Source of the DNA: Cutaneotrichosporon cavernicola
Lineage: Eukaryota; Basidiomycota; Tremellomycetes; Trichosporonales; Trichosporonaceae
Length of the DNA stretch: 64,000 nt
Reading direction: 5' to 3'
NCBI RefSeq assembly: GCF_030864355.1
Contig: NC_083399.1
Location: 496,001-560,000 of the forward strand
Position numbers and translations under genes: made by a program. The notes below the pieces were generated by a model, which searched no databases, had not been told where the DNA came from, and saw nothing but the letters and a program-made list of their open reading frames with translations. Below are positions 1 through 9,279 of this stretch, in pieces (position 1 is the stretch's first letter; every line of letters starts with the position of its first letter).

Positions 1-1898
1 ACTGGGACTGCTGCTCGGCGTGCTCCAAGCTGATCCCCAACGTCCACCCGGATCACAGCTTTGTCAAGCTCCACAAGTCTACCGACTTCGTTATGAACGC
101 AGCCTGGGATGCCAAGAACGACGTCCACCACCCTCACGTTATCTGCGATGGCTGCAACCTGACCATCCGCGGCCCGCGTTTCAAGTGTATGCACCCCGAC
201 TGTCCCGATTATGATCTCTGCGTCAAGTGCGAGGTGGCACCTGTGCCCGTTCACCCAGAGAGCCACCCTATGCTCAAGACCAAGATGCCGCTCCGCATCA
301 ACTCCAAGTCGTCGTTCGACCCCATCAAGAACGTCTACGAGGATCACTGCCGCTACCGCGTCACGCGCGACTGTAAACAGTCATGCACGGCCCGTGCGCC
401 AGCCCAACCGGAGGTTCAGCCTCAGCCAGCTGTTCCTGTCGCCGAGTCCAAGCCCAAACTCGCCACTCCGCCCACGGCGTCCGGCTTCGGCGGCCCGTAC
501 ACGCTTAAGCCGATGCCAACCAAGTCGTTTACCCGCGGCGGAGACTACGCCAAGGCCGTCGAAGCCATTCTCAAGTCGATGTCGGCTGTGAGCATTAGTG
601 ACATCGCTGCTAGTGCAAAGGACGACGCGGCGTCGAGCCCGGACAGCGCGACGACCCCTGAGCAGGTTGACACCTCCTCCATTCCCACCAAGTCGTCGCC
701 GCGAACCGTTCCCTCCGGCTTCGAAGTTCCTCCCACGCGACCCGATATCTTTTACATGGCGCCTGCGCTAGCTGCCTCCCAGGAGGAGCCTCTCGTCGAC
801 CTTGACTCGCCGATCACAACCTCGGCTGTTGCGCCTGCCACGTTCCCAGGATGTTCACTCCCACGCCTGCGTCGCGAGTTTGACCTGAAAGCTGAGGTCA
901 AGAAGACAACCGAGACTGAGAAGGCCAAGGTGGACGCCAAGGAGGAGCGCGAGAAGAACAACGAGGTGAAGAAGCCCAAGAAGATCATCATCCACACCAA
1001 GGAGGGCCCGACTGTTGTGACCAAGGACGACGAGGCGCCCAGGACTGAGAAGGAGAAGACCACTGAGAAGGGGGATGTCAAGGAGGGCATCCGCGACCCT
1101 ATCGCTGTGATCATCGAGTCTGTCGCTGCTAACCCGGTCTCCCCCGAAGACCCTATCTTCATCGATCCTGCTCTTCAGCGTCCGGTGACCCCCGAGATCG
1201 AGGCTGAGCCTGCCGACCCCCTTGACATCCTCACCTGGGTCCGCCACTCCACTATCCTTCCTGGCACCACTCTTCCGGCTGGTACCGAGTTCACCAAGAC
1301 GTGGCAGCTGTACAATTACGCCGATGGTTCCGAGTTTGACTTCAAGAACCTCCGCCTAGTTCACAAGTCGGAGGGCCTCCTCGGCGATGCCTGCAAGGTG
1401 CACGTCGTTCTCCACCCCGGGGACATTGTAAAGAACGCGAACATGAACGTCACGATTGAGGGCCTCAAGGTTCCTCACATGCCAGGTCGCCAGATCCTCG
1501 AGCACTGGCGCTTCGAGGATGATGAGGGCAACGCGTACGGCCAGCCTCTCCGCATCAGACTCAACGTCGAGGAGCGCCAGTCGTCAGGCGAGAGCACCGC
1601 CTCGTCGTCTTTCGTCGTTCCTCGCGCTCCGCTTGAAGCGGCTGGCGACTCGTTCTACCTCCCGACGCCTACCGAGGGTCGCCCTGTCCCGACGTCTGAC
1701 GAGCTCAGCGAGCGTCTTGGCTCAGTCGCGCCGTCTACTGCTGGTCATGACGACGACGCCTCGTCGACTTTCTCGTTCTCGGACGTTGAGCATGTCACGC
1801 ACGGCAGCACTGCACGCACCGCGTCTACCGACGACTTCACTGCTGACGACTACGAGTTTGTCGACGAGACCGACGAAGAGACTGAGGATGGCTTCTAG
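1..1898 (+). CDS. NBR1-like ZZ zinc-finger / Ig-like (FW) domain protein, 5' truncated
   Basis: The reading frame is already open at base 3 and ends at TAG 1896-1898, giving 631 visible residues; the N-terminus lies outside the window. Residues 1-30 are the Cys/His tail of one ZZ finger (CCSAC, then H-x3-H spacing), followed by a complete ZZ finger at about 38-90 with the CDGC, CMHPDC and CVKC cysteine pairs and paired histidines. After a Pro/Ser/Thr-rich and a Lys/Glu-rich linker comes an NBR1-type Ig-like FW domain at about 405-525 (LPGTTLPAGTEFTKTWQLYN, then HWRFEDDEGNAYGQPLRIRL). The acidic tail ends in DDYEFVDETDEE. Tandem ZZ fingers with an FW domain are characteristic of the selective-autophagy receptor NBR1 and its fungal relatives, which bind cargo through ZZ and FW; the autophagy role is inferred from that architecture. 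The acidic tail has an EFV/YEFV-like stretch that could be an Atg8-interacting motif. No intron is evident in the visible part. Confidence 0.8.
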   Translation, partial: WDCCSACSKLIPNVHPDHSFVKLHKSTDFVMNAAWDAKNDVHHPHVICDGCNLTIRGPRFKCMHPDCPDYDLCVKCEVAPVPVHPESHPMLKTKMPLRINSKSSFDPIKNVYEDHCRYRVTRDCKQSCTARAPAQPEVQPQPAVPVAESKPKLATPPTASGFGGPYTLKPMPTKSFTRGGDYAKAVEAILKSMSAVSISDIAASAKDDAASSPDSATTPEQVDTSSIPTKSSPRTVPSGFEVPPTRPDIFYMAPALAASQEEPLVDLDSPITTSAVAPATFPGCSLPRLRREFDLKAEVKKTTETEKAKVDAKEEREKNNEVKKPKKIIIHTKEGPTVVTKDDEAPRTEKEKTTEKGDVKEGIRDPIAVIIESVAANPVSPEDPIFIDPALQRPVTPEIEAEPADPLDILTWVRHSTILPGTTLPAGTEFTKTWQLYNYADGSEFDFKNLRLVHKSEGLLGDACKVHVVLHPGDIVKNANMNVTIEGLKVPHMPGRQILEHWRFEDDEGNAYGQPLRIRLNVEERQSSGESTASSSFVVPRAPLEAAGDSFYLPTPTEGRPVPTSDELSERLGSVAPSTAGHDDDASSTFSFSDVEHVTHGSTARTASTDDFTADDYEFVDETDEETEDGF

Positions 1899-2085
1899 CT
1901 GCCTCGCGCGACTGTACATGTGCTTGACCATCCCCGACCATCTCCTGCCCTGCCTCTGGCCGTTGTTTGTTGACTCCAATTTGTAGTTGAGAATCGTATT
2001 GACCCGTACGTGCTCGTTGTAGATAAAACACAAAACGTAGGAATGAAAGTGTGTTGCTGGGCATGCTGGGACGTGAGACCAAACA

Positions 2086-2093
2086 TCACGTGA
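2086..2093. promoter_or_regulatory. E-box palindrome TCACGTGA upstream of DNA2
   Basis: A perfect CACGTG core with T/A flanks lies about 230 bp before the DNA2 ATG. In fungi such sites are bound by bHLH factors of the Cbf1/Ino type. The match is visible; its use is inferred. Confidence 0.35.
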
Positions 2094-2203
2094 CGTAGAT
2101 TGATCGTGCCTAACTATAATCAGACGCGAATGTCTTGTTCCCTGATGAGCTCATGATCCTTCCTTACAGCTTGCCACTCTAGACCCATCCTCTGACTTAC
2201 TCT

Positions 2204-2262
2204 ACTCTCTCTCTGTCTCTGTCTCTCTCTCCTTCTCCATCTCTCTCTCTCACACACACACG
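2204..2262. repeat. CT/CA microsatellite in DNA2 promoter or 5' leader
   Basis: Imperfect (CT)n with GT and CC interruptions, ending in a short (CA)n run at 2251-2260. Pyrimidine-rich leaders just before the ATG are common in fungal promoters and often mark transcription starts. Confidence 0.6.
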
Positions 2263-2322
2263 CGCTCCCCTCTCTCAGGTTACCACTCCCCCTTCTGCTT
2301 CTGCACCTCTTGAATCTTGAAG

Positions 2323-5300
2323 ATGGTCCTCGCAGAACGGAGCGCCAAGCGGCAACGCCTCAACAGCGCGGCAGAGGATACGTTCATGGCCGAGCTCCTG
2401 GCCGGCATTGATGCCAGCGCCTTTGATGACCCGCCCAGCCAACCCTCGCCAAAGAAGACGCCGTTACGGCCTGTAAATCTTACTCCTCGCTCATCTCAAG
2501 CGACACCATTAAAGTCGACCCGGCCACAGGTGACGCTGGTAAAGCGGCCTGCTCCCCTCTCACCAGTCAAGTCGCCAGCCAAGTCCCCAATCAAGTCGCC
2601 AGGCAAGCACTCCAAGCTCTTCGCACCCAAAACCCGGTCAACTCCATACTTCCGACCACCCACGAGCCCCGCGAAGCCCGACGCGTCGCGTCCACCACTC
2701 GCGACGCTACGACCCAATGCGTTGTCGTCGCCATCGACGGCCTTGAGGCCCAAGTACAATGGTGTCAAGGCCGAACCTGCCTGGCTCCCCTCTCTATCTC
2801 CCAGTTGTAAGGTCCCCCACTCCACGAGCCTTGTTGTTGAAGCGCCAACATCACCTCGCGTTCTTCCGGATCTGCTTGAGGCCATTCAAGGGAGTAACGA
2901 TGATTATGATGGTGACTGGGACCTCGACGCGCTTGCGAGCTTGGATGACTCAATGTTCAAGGAGCCGATCGTGAGTACTCCCCCTCTCCCACTGACTGAC
3001 TGGCAGAAATATCCAATAGCAAACCCCGACGTACCCGCTCTCCCTGCCGGGTACGCACCAACACCTTGGGTCCGCTGCACAGTCGAGAGCGTGCATGCGG
3101 GCATACTCGACGACATGCCCGAGGACGAGTTCGATGAGGGCGAGGGGTATGGCAAGACCCTTGTCGTGGGCACGCCCTCCGGCCGCCGCCTTGTACAGCT
3201 CACAGAGCGATGGGCGGACCTCCGCCTGCGTCTGGGTGATATCGTCAACGTCATATCGCCACACCTGGCCGGTAATGGGCCTATCGCAATCACGTTCAAG
3301 GACACGAGCTCGTATCTCGTCGCCCATCCCGACATCCTCGTCACGATGACGAGCATAGCGAATGCCATGCCGTGCACTCGTCGACCACTGCTGAATCAAC
3401 TTGTGCGCCTCCCCGAGCCGGTCTCAAAACCCATTGTGTACGGCACTATCCTCCACGGGTTACTTCAGGAGAGCCTGCGCGAGGGCACGTTTGACCCCGC
3501 TGCGACTCGCCGGCGAGTTACAACGGATTTAGCCACGGACGGACGCCGCCTCGAGGTGTGGGGTGCCGGGCTCGATCCCGGAAGTGTGGCTGAAGATCTT
3601 GGTCGACGTGCGGAGGACGCATTCGCCTCGTTTGGACGACGCTGGGTCGGGGCCTCGCCGAAAGTGAGCTAGGTTGTTTGCAGTTAGCTGACGCCAGGCG
3701 GAAGGCAACGTTGTGACTGCGCGTGATGAGAGCGTGGGCACTGTTGCCATTAACGGCCTACACGACGTCGAAGAGGACATCTGGAGCCCGAAGTGGGGAC
3801 TCAAGGGCAAGGTCGATGCGAGCGTGCAGGCCATCTTCGAACGCGACGGACAGAGCCAGGAGGTCGTCGCACCTATGGAGATCAAGACGGGGCGGTCAAT
3901 CGGCGGCGTACAGCACCGCGCGCAGACGCTACTGTACACCCTCCTCATGGAGGACCGGTATGGTGCGTGAGAGGTGTGATCGTCCTAGAGGAACCTCGTC
4001 GCTCACCCCAGGCCTCCCCGTCCCGGCTGGGCTACTGTACTATTCGCAGCGCGACTTGATTGTGCTAGTCGAGGCACGTGCCAATGAGGTTCGCGCACTT
4101 GTCCAGACGCGCAACGAGCTCGCCGAGTGGATGGTACGTGGGAGACAGAGCGCCGACGAGCCCTTCCTCCCGCGCACTGTCGACAACCAGCGGGAATGCA
4201 AGAACTGCTTTGCGTCAGAAGTATGCATGCTCTACCGGCGAGCGAACGACAAAGTCCCCCCGATCGAGGACGATCCCATCGGCGACATTTATGAAGACAA
4301 GACGGCTCATCTTACCGACGAGCACGCCGAGTTCTTCAGGCACTGGGAGCGTCTCCTCACACTTGAGGAGCAGGATACTGTGCGTCTGCGCGCTCAACTG
4401 TGGACGATGGGGGCACATGTGCGCCAAGCTAAGGGACGCTGTTTTGCCGACATGGTGATAGCAAAGGAGGAGAACGAGGGCTCTGCGCTCAGCAAGATCA
4501 ATCACTGGGCGTACACCTTCAGGCGCGTGGATCCGCAGGCAGGATCCCTCCTCTCGGGTCACATCGCGCGGAGCGACCCCGTATGTCTCTCCCTCGAGCC
4601 AGACCTCCTCTACCTCGCACGTGGGTTCGTCACCTCTCTCAGCGCGGAGAGCGTGACCATCACCGTCCAGAACAAGCTCGACGTGCAAACCAAACTCAAA
4701 CGCGTACGCTCCACTGCCGCTCCCATCTTCCGGATCGACAAGGACGAGCTGAGCTCGGGCATGACGCGCATGCGAGGTAACCTCGCTCAGCTCTTCGTTA
4801 AGGAGGGTGACTCACGCCGACGTTCCCTCGTTGTTGACCTGGGTACTCCGCGGTTCGACAGTACGCGGGCGCCGAAGCCTCACGAGATCCCGCCTCACCT
4901 CAACGAGGACCAGCGCGGCGCCATGGCCAAGGTTCTCACAGCCAAGGATTACGCGCTGGTGCTCGGTATGCCCGGCACGGGCAAGACGACCACTGTCGCC
5001 GAAATCATCCGCGCAATCGTCGCGCGTGGGCAGAGTGTGTTGTTGACGAGCTATACCCACTCTGCTGTCGACACAATCGTCTCCAAGCTTATCGGTGCTG
5101 ACTTTGGTGTACTCCGCCTTGGCAACGTTGAGAAGGTAACTACGTTGATGTGAGCCAACTAACACCAGGTCCACCCCGCCGTGCGTCATCTGACACTCGA
5201 GGCACTTGGGCCCGCCGCGACCCTCGACGAGTTTGAGGCCCGCCTCATGTCCCCGCCAGTTGTCGCTGCCACCTGCCTGTCGATCGAGCACCCGGTCTTC

Positions 5301-6381
5301 AAACGCCGCCGTTTCGACTACTGTATCGTCGACGAGGCGAGCCAGATCACGCTGCCTACGTGTCTTGGTCCTTTGCGGTGTGCCGATGCCTTCGTCCTGG
5401 TCGGCGACCACTTTCAGCTCCCTCCCATCGTGAGCCTGCCATTTCAACAGCAGCTGACAGCAGGTCCGTAAACCTGAAGCCCGCGCTGGCGGTCTCGACA
5501 TCTCCCTCTTCCGTCGGTTGAGCGACGCGCATCCCGCCGCCGTCGCCCCACTTGCCGCGCAGTACCGCATGAACGCGGACATTATGACGGTCTCCAACGC
5601 GCTAATCTATGAGGAACGGCTACGCTGCGGCTCGGACGCCGTTGCTAACCAGTCTCTTGTACTTTCCGACCAGCAGAGTTGCGAGTCTCTCGGCGGGACA
5701 TGCGACAGCACCTGCTGGGTCCAGGACCTGATGCGGGAGGAACGTAAGGCAGTCTTCGTTGACACGGACACCCTCCCAGCCAAAGAGACACGTGCCGGCG
5801 ACCTAGTCCAGAACCCAACCGAAGCAGCGCTCATCGCCACTCTCGCCCACGCTCTAGTTGCCTCCGGTACATCTCCGTCCGACATTGCAGTCATCACGCC
5901 GTACCGCCAACAGATTAAACTCATCCAGAGGGTCCTGCACACCATTCCCAAGGCCAATCCCAACTCCAATCCCAACCCCAGCCTTAACAGCGTCAGCCTG
6001 ACCGACATCGAAGTCCTGACAGCCGACAAGTCGCAGGGCCGTGACAAAGCCGTCATCCTCGTCTCCCTCGTTCGCTCCAACGACACGGGATCCATCGGGG
6101 AGCTACTGCGCGATTGGCGCCGCATTAACGTGAGCTTTACGCGTGCCAAGGCCAAGCTTGTCGTCTTCGGAAGTTCTAGCACCTTGGCAGGTGATCGGCT
6201 CATGGCCGATTTCTTGAAATTGATGGACTCGCGCGGATGGATGCTCCGTTTGCCCCCTTCTGCCAGTCTGCATGGCGGCGAGGTACCGGACGAAACGACG
6301 GACAAGGAAAGGCGAAGCGTCCTCGGCGGGCGGATGCTCGAGAAGAGGCCTTTCATCACCGAGCTCCTCGCTGGAGAGTAG
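2323..6381 (+). CDS. DNA2: DNA replication ATP-dependent helicase/nuclease Dna2
   Basis: Exons 2323-2970, 3007-3663, 3698-3962, 4012-5135, 5169-5429 and 5464-6381 encode 1290 aa; the five introns are 33-49 nt. Dna2 trims long Okazaki flaps and resects double-strand breaks. The N-terminal 230 residues are Pro/Lys-rich with SPAK/SPIK-type repeats. The RecB-type nuclease shows GKVD (about 473) and the E-I-K catalytic pair in MEIKTG (about 496). The four Fe-S ligands are present: a lone Cys in MPCTRR (about 339), then CKNC and C five residues later (about 586-595). The SF1 helicase has Walker A GMPGTGKTTT (about 845), DEASQ Walker B (about 953), AAQYRMN, and the C-terminal TADKSQGRDK and NVSFTRAK motifs. 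All catalytic residues are intact, so an active enzyme is expected. The first intron is 36 nt and in frame, so its removal is inferred from splice signals. The start is the first ATG after the CT-rich leader. Confidence 0.96.
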
Positions 6382-6536
6382 ACTCCACCACACTTGTATC
6401 AACCGATTCTTGTAGAAAACCATAGACTGTGACTGCCCTGTAGCGTAGCTGATACATGCATGCAAATGTAAGGTATATCTCTATCTCTGTCCCTATAGCC
6501 TCGAGCCCGTTCGCTGCCCAACGGTGATGGCGAGCT

Positions 6537-7630
6537 CTACACAAACGAAGCGCCACCGTCCGGCAGACGCTCAATCTGGTACTTGTGCCGGACGACGTAC
6601 ATGAGCGGCACACCGGGGACTTTGCGTATCCGTCGGCGGAGGTCGCGGTCGCACTGGTGTCAGCTGTGAATGATAGACACAATAAGCTGGCCATTGTAAG
6701 AGGCATAGGGATCTTCAGTTCTTGCGGTGGAGTCCTGCTATGGGAAACGGGCCTTGGCAGCTGATGGACACGGGTTTGACAGCTGCCACGCCAGGTTTCT
6801 CCAAAGCGCGTCCACGGACGCGCAGCTAAGAAACAACCACTCGAAAGCCCCCCCCCCCCCCCCCGGGATACGCGTTTACGCCAGGTAGCTCAATCCACTC
6901 GCCACTCACAGTAGCCACAATATAACACTTGTGCGCCGTCACGCGCTGAACGAGGCAGTCGTCCGCGTACGTCCCAGAGTCTGCGGTCAGCTCAACAACG
7001 TCAATCCCTAGCTCACGGTCGCAGTGGAGCCTGTCGAAGCGCGGGTCCTTTGCAATCTTGAGAGCCAGACGGTACTTTGGTCCCAGCTTCTCCAGCTCGG
7101 CAAGGACGCAGTCGGTGATGGTCGGGATGCCTGTGGTCAGCTAATGTCACCCTATTGCAGCCCTCCCCTCCCTTCCCTCTCCTCCCTTTCTCTTCCCTTG
7201 CCACAAACCAAGACTCACACTTGGCCATCAGGCAGTCCATCATGCCCTGCACCAGCTCAATCTTGTTTTGGATGCTAAAGTTGATAAAGTTGGTGTCGAC
7301 GAGGATGCGGTATGGCGGCCCGAGGTCGGTGTTGTGCGACAGGAACAGCGACGACGACACCTGGGTTCTGATGTTAGTTAAGCGACGGGTGATCAGCTAG
7401 AACGCACACTTGGCGCTTCTCGGCGGCGGCGGCCTCCTTGGCCGCCTTCTTGGCCGACTTTTCGACGTTCTCCTTCCTGCTCTGTCAGCTCAATGGGCCA
7501 GGTCCATAGCGTCCATAGCTCACAGGCGCGGGTCGCTCGGCTTGAGCATCCGCTTGACAGCAGCAAACTTGCGCGTCGTCTTGGCCTTTCCCTGCTGTCA
7601 GCTCTCTATATCGATGGCATGGCTAACCAT
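6537..7630 (-). CDS. FCF1: rRNA-processing PIN-domain protein Fcf1 (Utp24)
   Basis: Six exons on the minus strand: 7630-7628 (only the ATG), 7591-7524, 7476-7410, 7360-7219, 7130-6910 and 6653-6537; 205 aa. Fcf1/Utp24 is the SSU-processome PIN endonuclease that cuts pre-18S rRNA in the nucleolus. The product begins [17 protein letters not shown] as in the family. It has the PIN-domain core [15 protein letters not shown] with its catalytic Asp, the conserved [22 protein letters not shown] and [11 protein letters not shown] stretches, and ends in [15 protein letters not shown]. Length matches the usual 190-205 aa. Two features are odd: the first coding exon is a single codon, and the last intron (6654-6909) is 256 nt while the others are 36-88 nt. 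It shares a 231-bp divergent promoter with the SAP30-like gene. Confidence 0.95.
6654..6909 (-). other. Long (256 nt) last intron of FCF1 with poly(G) run and two stem-loops
   Basis: Donor GTGAGT and acceptor CACCAG are canonical, and joining the exons restores the family sequence [10 protein letters not shown]. The intron contains a 17-nt poly(G) run on the sense strand (plus-strand C at 6848-6864), an 8-bp perfect palindromic stem at 6806-6823 and a 9-bp perfect stem with a 16-nt loop at 6755-6788. I found no C/D box (no TGATGA) and no convincing ORF. Confidence 0.75.
6848..6864. repeat. Poly(C) tract, 17 nt (poly(G) on the FCF1 sense strand)
   Basis: Seventeen C on the plus strand followed by GGG; inside the long FCF1 intron. 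Confidence 0.9.
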
Positions 7631-7703
7631 CTTGGATGTATTTGTGGTATTTGTGGTAGTACGTGAGATTTCAATATTTCTGGGTGGCAACTAGAGATCA
7701 AAC

Positions 7704-7709
7704 CACGTG
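7704..7709. promoter_or_regulatory. CACGTG E-box in FCF1/SAP30-like divergent promoter
   Basis: Single CACGTG core within the 231-bp region between the two divergent start codons, 74 bp from the FCF1 ATG. A bHLH site is plausible; binding is inferred only. Confidence 0.3.
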
Positions 7710-7861
7710 AGGTTAATAGGGAGGACCATACAAGTGATTGCCAAAACATTGGAAAATGCTTCCGTGCCTTCACCCCTCCACTCTGTGTCTCCACCCAAGG
7801 TTGCAACTCATTCTCCCGCCCACCACCATCTTGTTCACCCAACAACTAACCATAACCATCC

Positions 7862-8818
7862 ATGCCTCCACAAGACGCTCCCTCTCCCACCCCATCTGTT
7901 GCTGGGAAGCGCGGCCGCGGCTCGACTGGCCCTTCTGCGCCGCGCAACAAGCGGCGCAAGGGGGATGGGACGGGAACGCCTGCGCCAGACAGTGGTGCTG
8001 AAGGGAACACGCGCAAGCCTGTCAACTTTGGTGTCGGGATGGTCAAGGGACGCGAGGAGGAGTGGAGCGAACCTGCAGACGTCAAGACAAAGGTGAGCTG
8101 GAGGGTAGAGGACGAGGACGAGGACGAGGACGAGGGTGTCCCCGATCACTCTACTCTCACCGAACCTCAATGTCAGGCCTTGTGATCATGTGCTGATACA
8201 CCAGATCAACTTTCTCGACTTACCCACGGAAACACTCTACGCCTACCTCGAGGCACACGATCTCCTCCCACACTGGGACGTGTCGCCTTGGAGCGAGCAG
8301 CCATGCACGCCACGTACGTATCCTCCTCTCCCTACGACGCTAACAGACAGCAACGATGGCCGCGTTGTACACGATCCCGCCGCCTCCCCCCCTCGTACCC
8401 ATTAACCCAGAGCCAAAGGAGAAGCAGCCCGAGGCTGAGCCAGAGGCCGAGTCCGAGTCCAAACCCGTGGAAGTTGATGGGGAGATTGCAGAGGATGGGA
8501 TCGCGGTCCCCACGACGCGCAGCAAGACTGCCCCTCTCCGCCAAGCAACCAGCTCATCCCCAGCCCCGAACCCTGCGATCAAGAGAGGCATCATGACTCT
8601 GGCGGACGTTCATGCAGCTCATGCGGTGCTGGCAGAAAAGGCCAACCAGCACTGGGCCAAGGGCCTTGGTGGGGGCCAGAATCGCGAAGGGGAGACGATT
8701 GTTAATTTCCTGTACAAGAACAAGGTTGGCCACAGTGAGTTTATCATGTTTGAATACAAACTTACACATAGACCGGTTACTTCGTGTATATAATCCAGCC
8801 CCAGCCCCATTCAATTAA
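7862..8818 (+). CDS. SAP30-like Sin3/histone deacetylase complex protein (tentative)
   Basis: Exons 7862-8092, 8205-8313, 8351-8734 and 8772-8818 encode 256 aa. The N-terminus is basic and disordered (GKRGRGSTGPSAPRNKRRK, NLS-like). The second exon encodes INFLDLPTETLYAYLEAHDL, the L-P-x3-L-x2-Y-L pattern of the SAP30 Sin3-binding domain, followed by LPHWDVSPWSEQPCTPP. A Pro/Glu-rich linker leads to a C-terminal helical segment (LADVHAAHAVLAEKANQHW ... NREGETIVNFLY). SAP30 proteins bridge Sin3 to the Rpd3 deacetylase in the nucleus. Assignment rests on this short motif, so another Sin3/HDAC-associated subunit is possible. The last acceptor is ambiguous: TAG at 8769-8771 or CAG near 8797 both reach the stop at 8816-8818, and unspliced reading stops at 8793. 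Confidence 0.5.
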
Positions 8819-9279
8819 AACTATATAACGCGTAGCGCGTCATGTTGGCCTCCCTCCCCTCTTGGCTCTTGGGTTCAGGTCGTGTGCATATCCTGACCTC
8901 GGGATGCTTTATACCCTGGCAAGCTGGCACGTCCTTGCGCGTGGCTCCAGTATTGTCACTGTTGTATACTACTCGCCCTCGTCGTATCATGCATCCACAA
9001 TGCTATCCAACGTTGTTTTGAAAGATGGGTAGATGGAGAGACTCTTTAGCGCGCCTAAATGTAACTGTGATTAGGTTTGAATCAAAAGTCTAGTGTAGGC
9101 ACGTGGAGATCTGCGGGATCAAACAGTCTTTCTAATGAGTCCACCCACATAGCTTGGGGTGGTGGTGTTAGGTTGATGCTTGTGTTGTTCTGGCTGGATT
9201 CAGAGTAACAAGGTGACATTGTTGGGCTTCCTTCTATACCCCGCACTAAACTCCATCTTCCATCCACTTGACATACATC
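8819..9279. other. Intergenic region between SAP30-like gene and RSC8
   Basis: No gene or clear element is seen. It contains the 3' flank of the SAP30-like gene and the RSC8 promoter. Confidence 0.5.

Larger units (their letters stand above)
1899..2322. other. Intergenic region upstream of DNA2 with E-box and CT repeat
   Basis: No gene is seen. It holds the 3' flank of the NBR1-like gene and the promoter of DNA2, with the palindromic E-box TCACGTGA at 2086-2093 and a long CT-rich stretch (about 2204-2262) changing to (CA)n just before the DNA2 start. Confidence 0.6.

Noticed and set aside
6654..6909. C/D-box snoRNA in the FCF1 intron
   Set aside because: No RUGAUGA C box on the sense strand and no paired terminal stem with D box near the ends.
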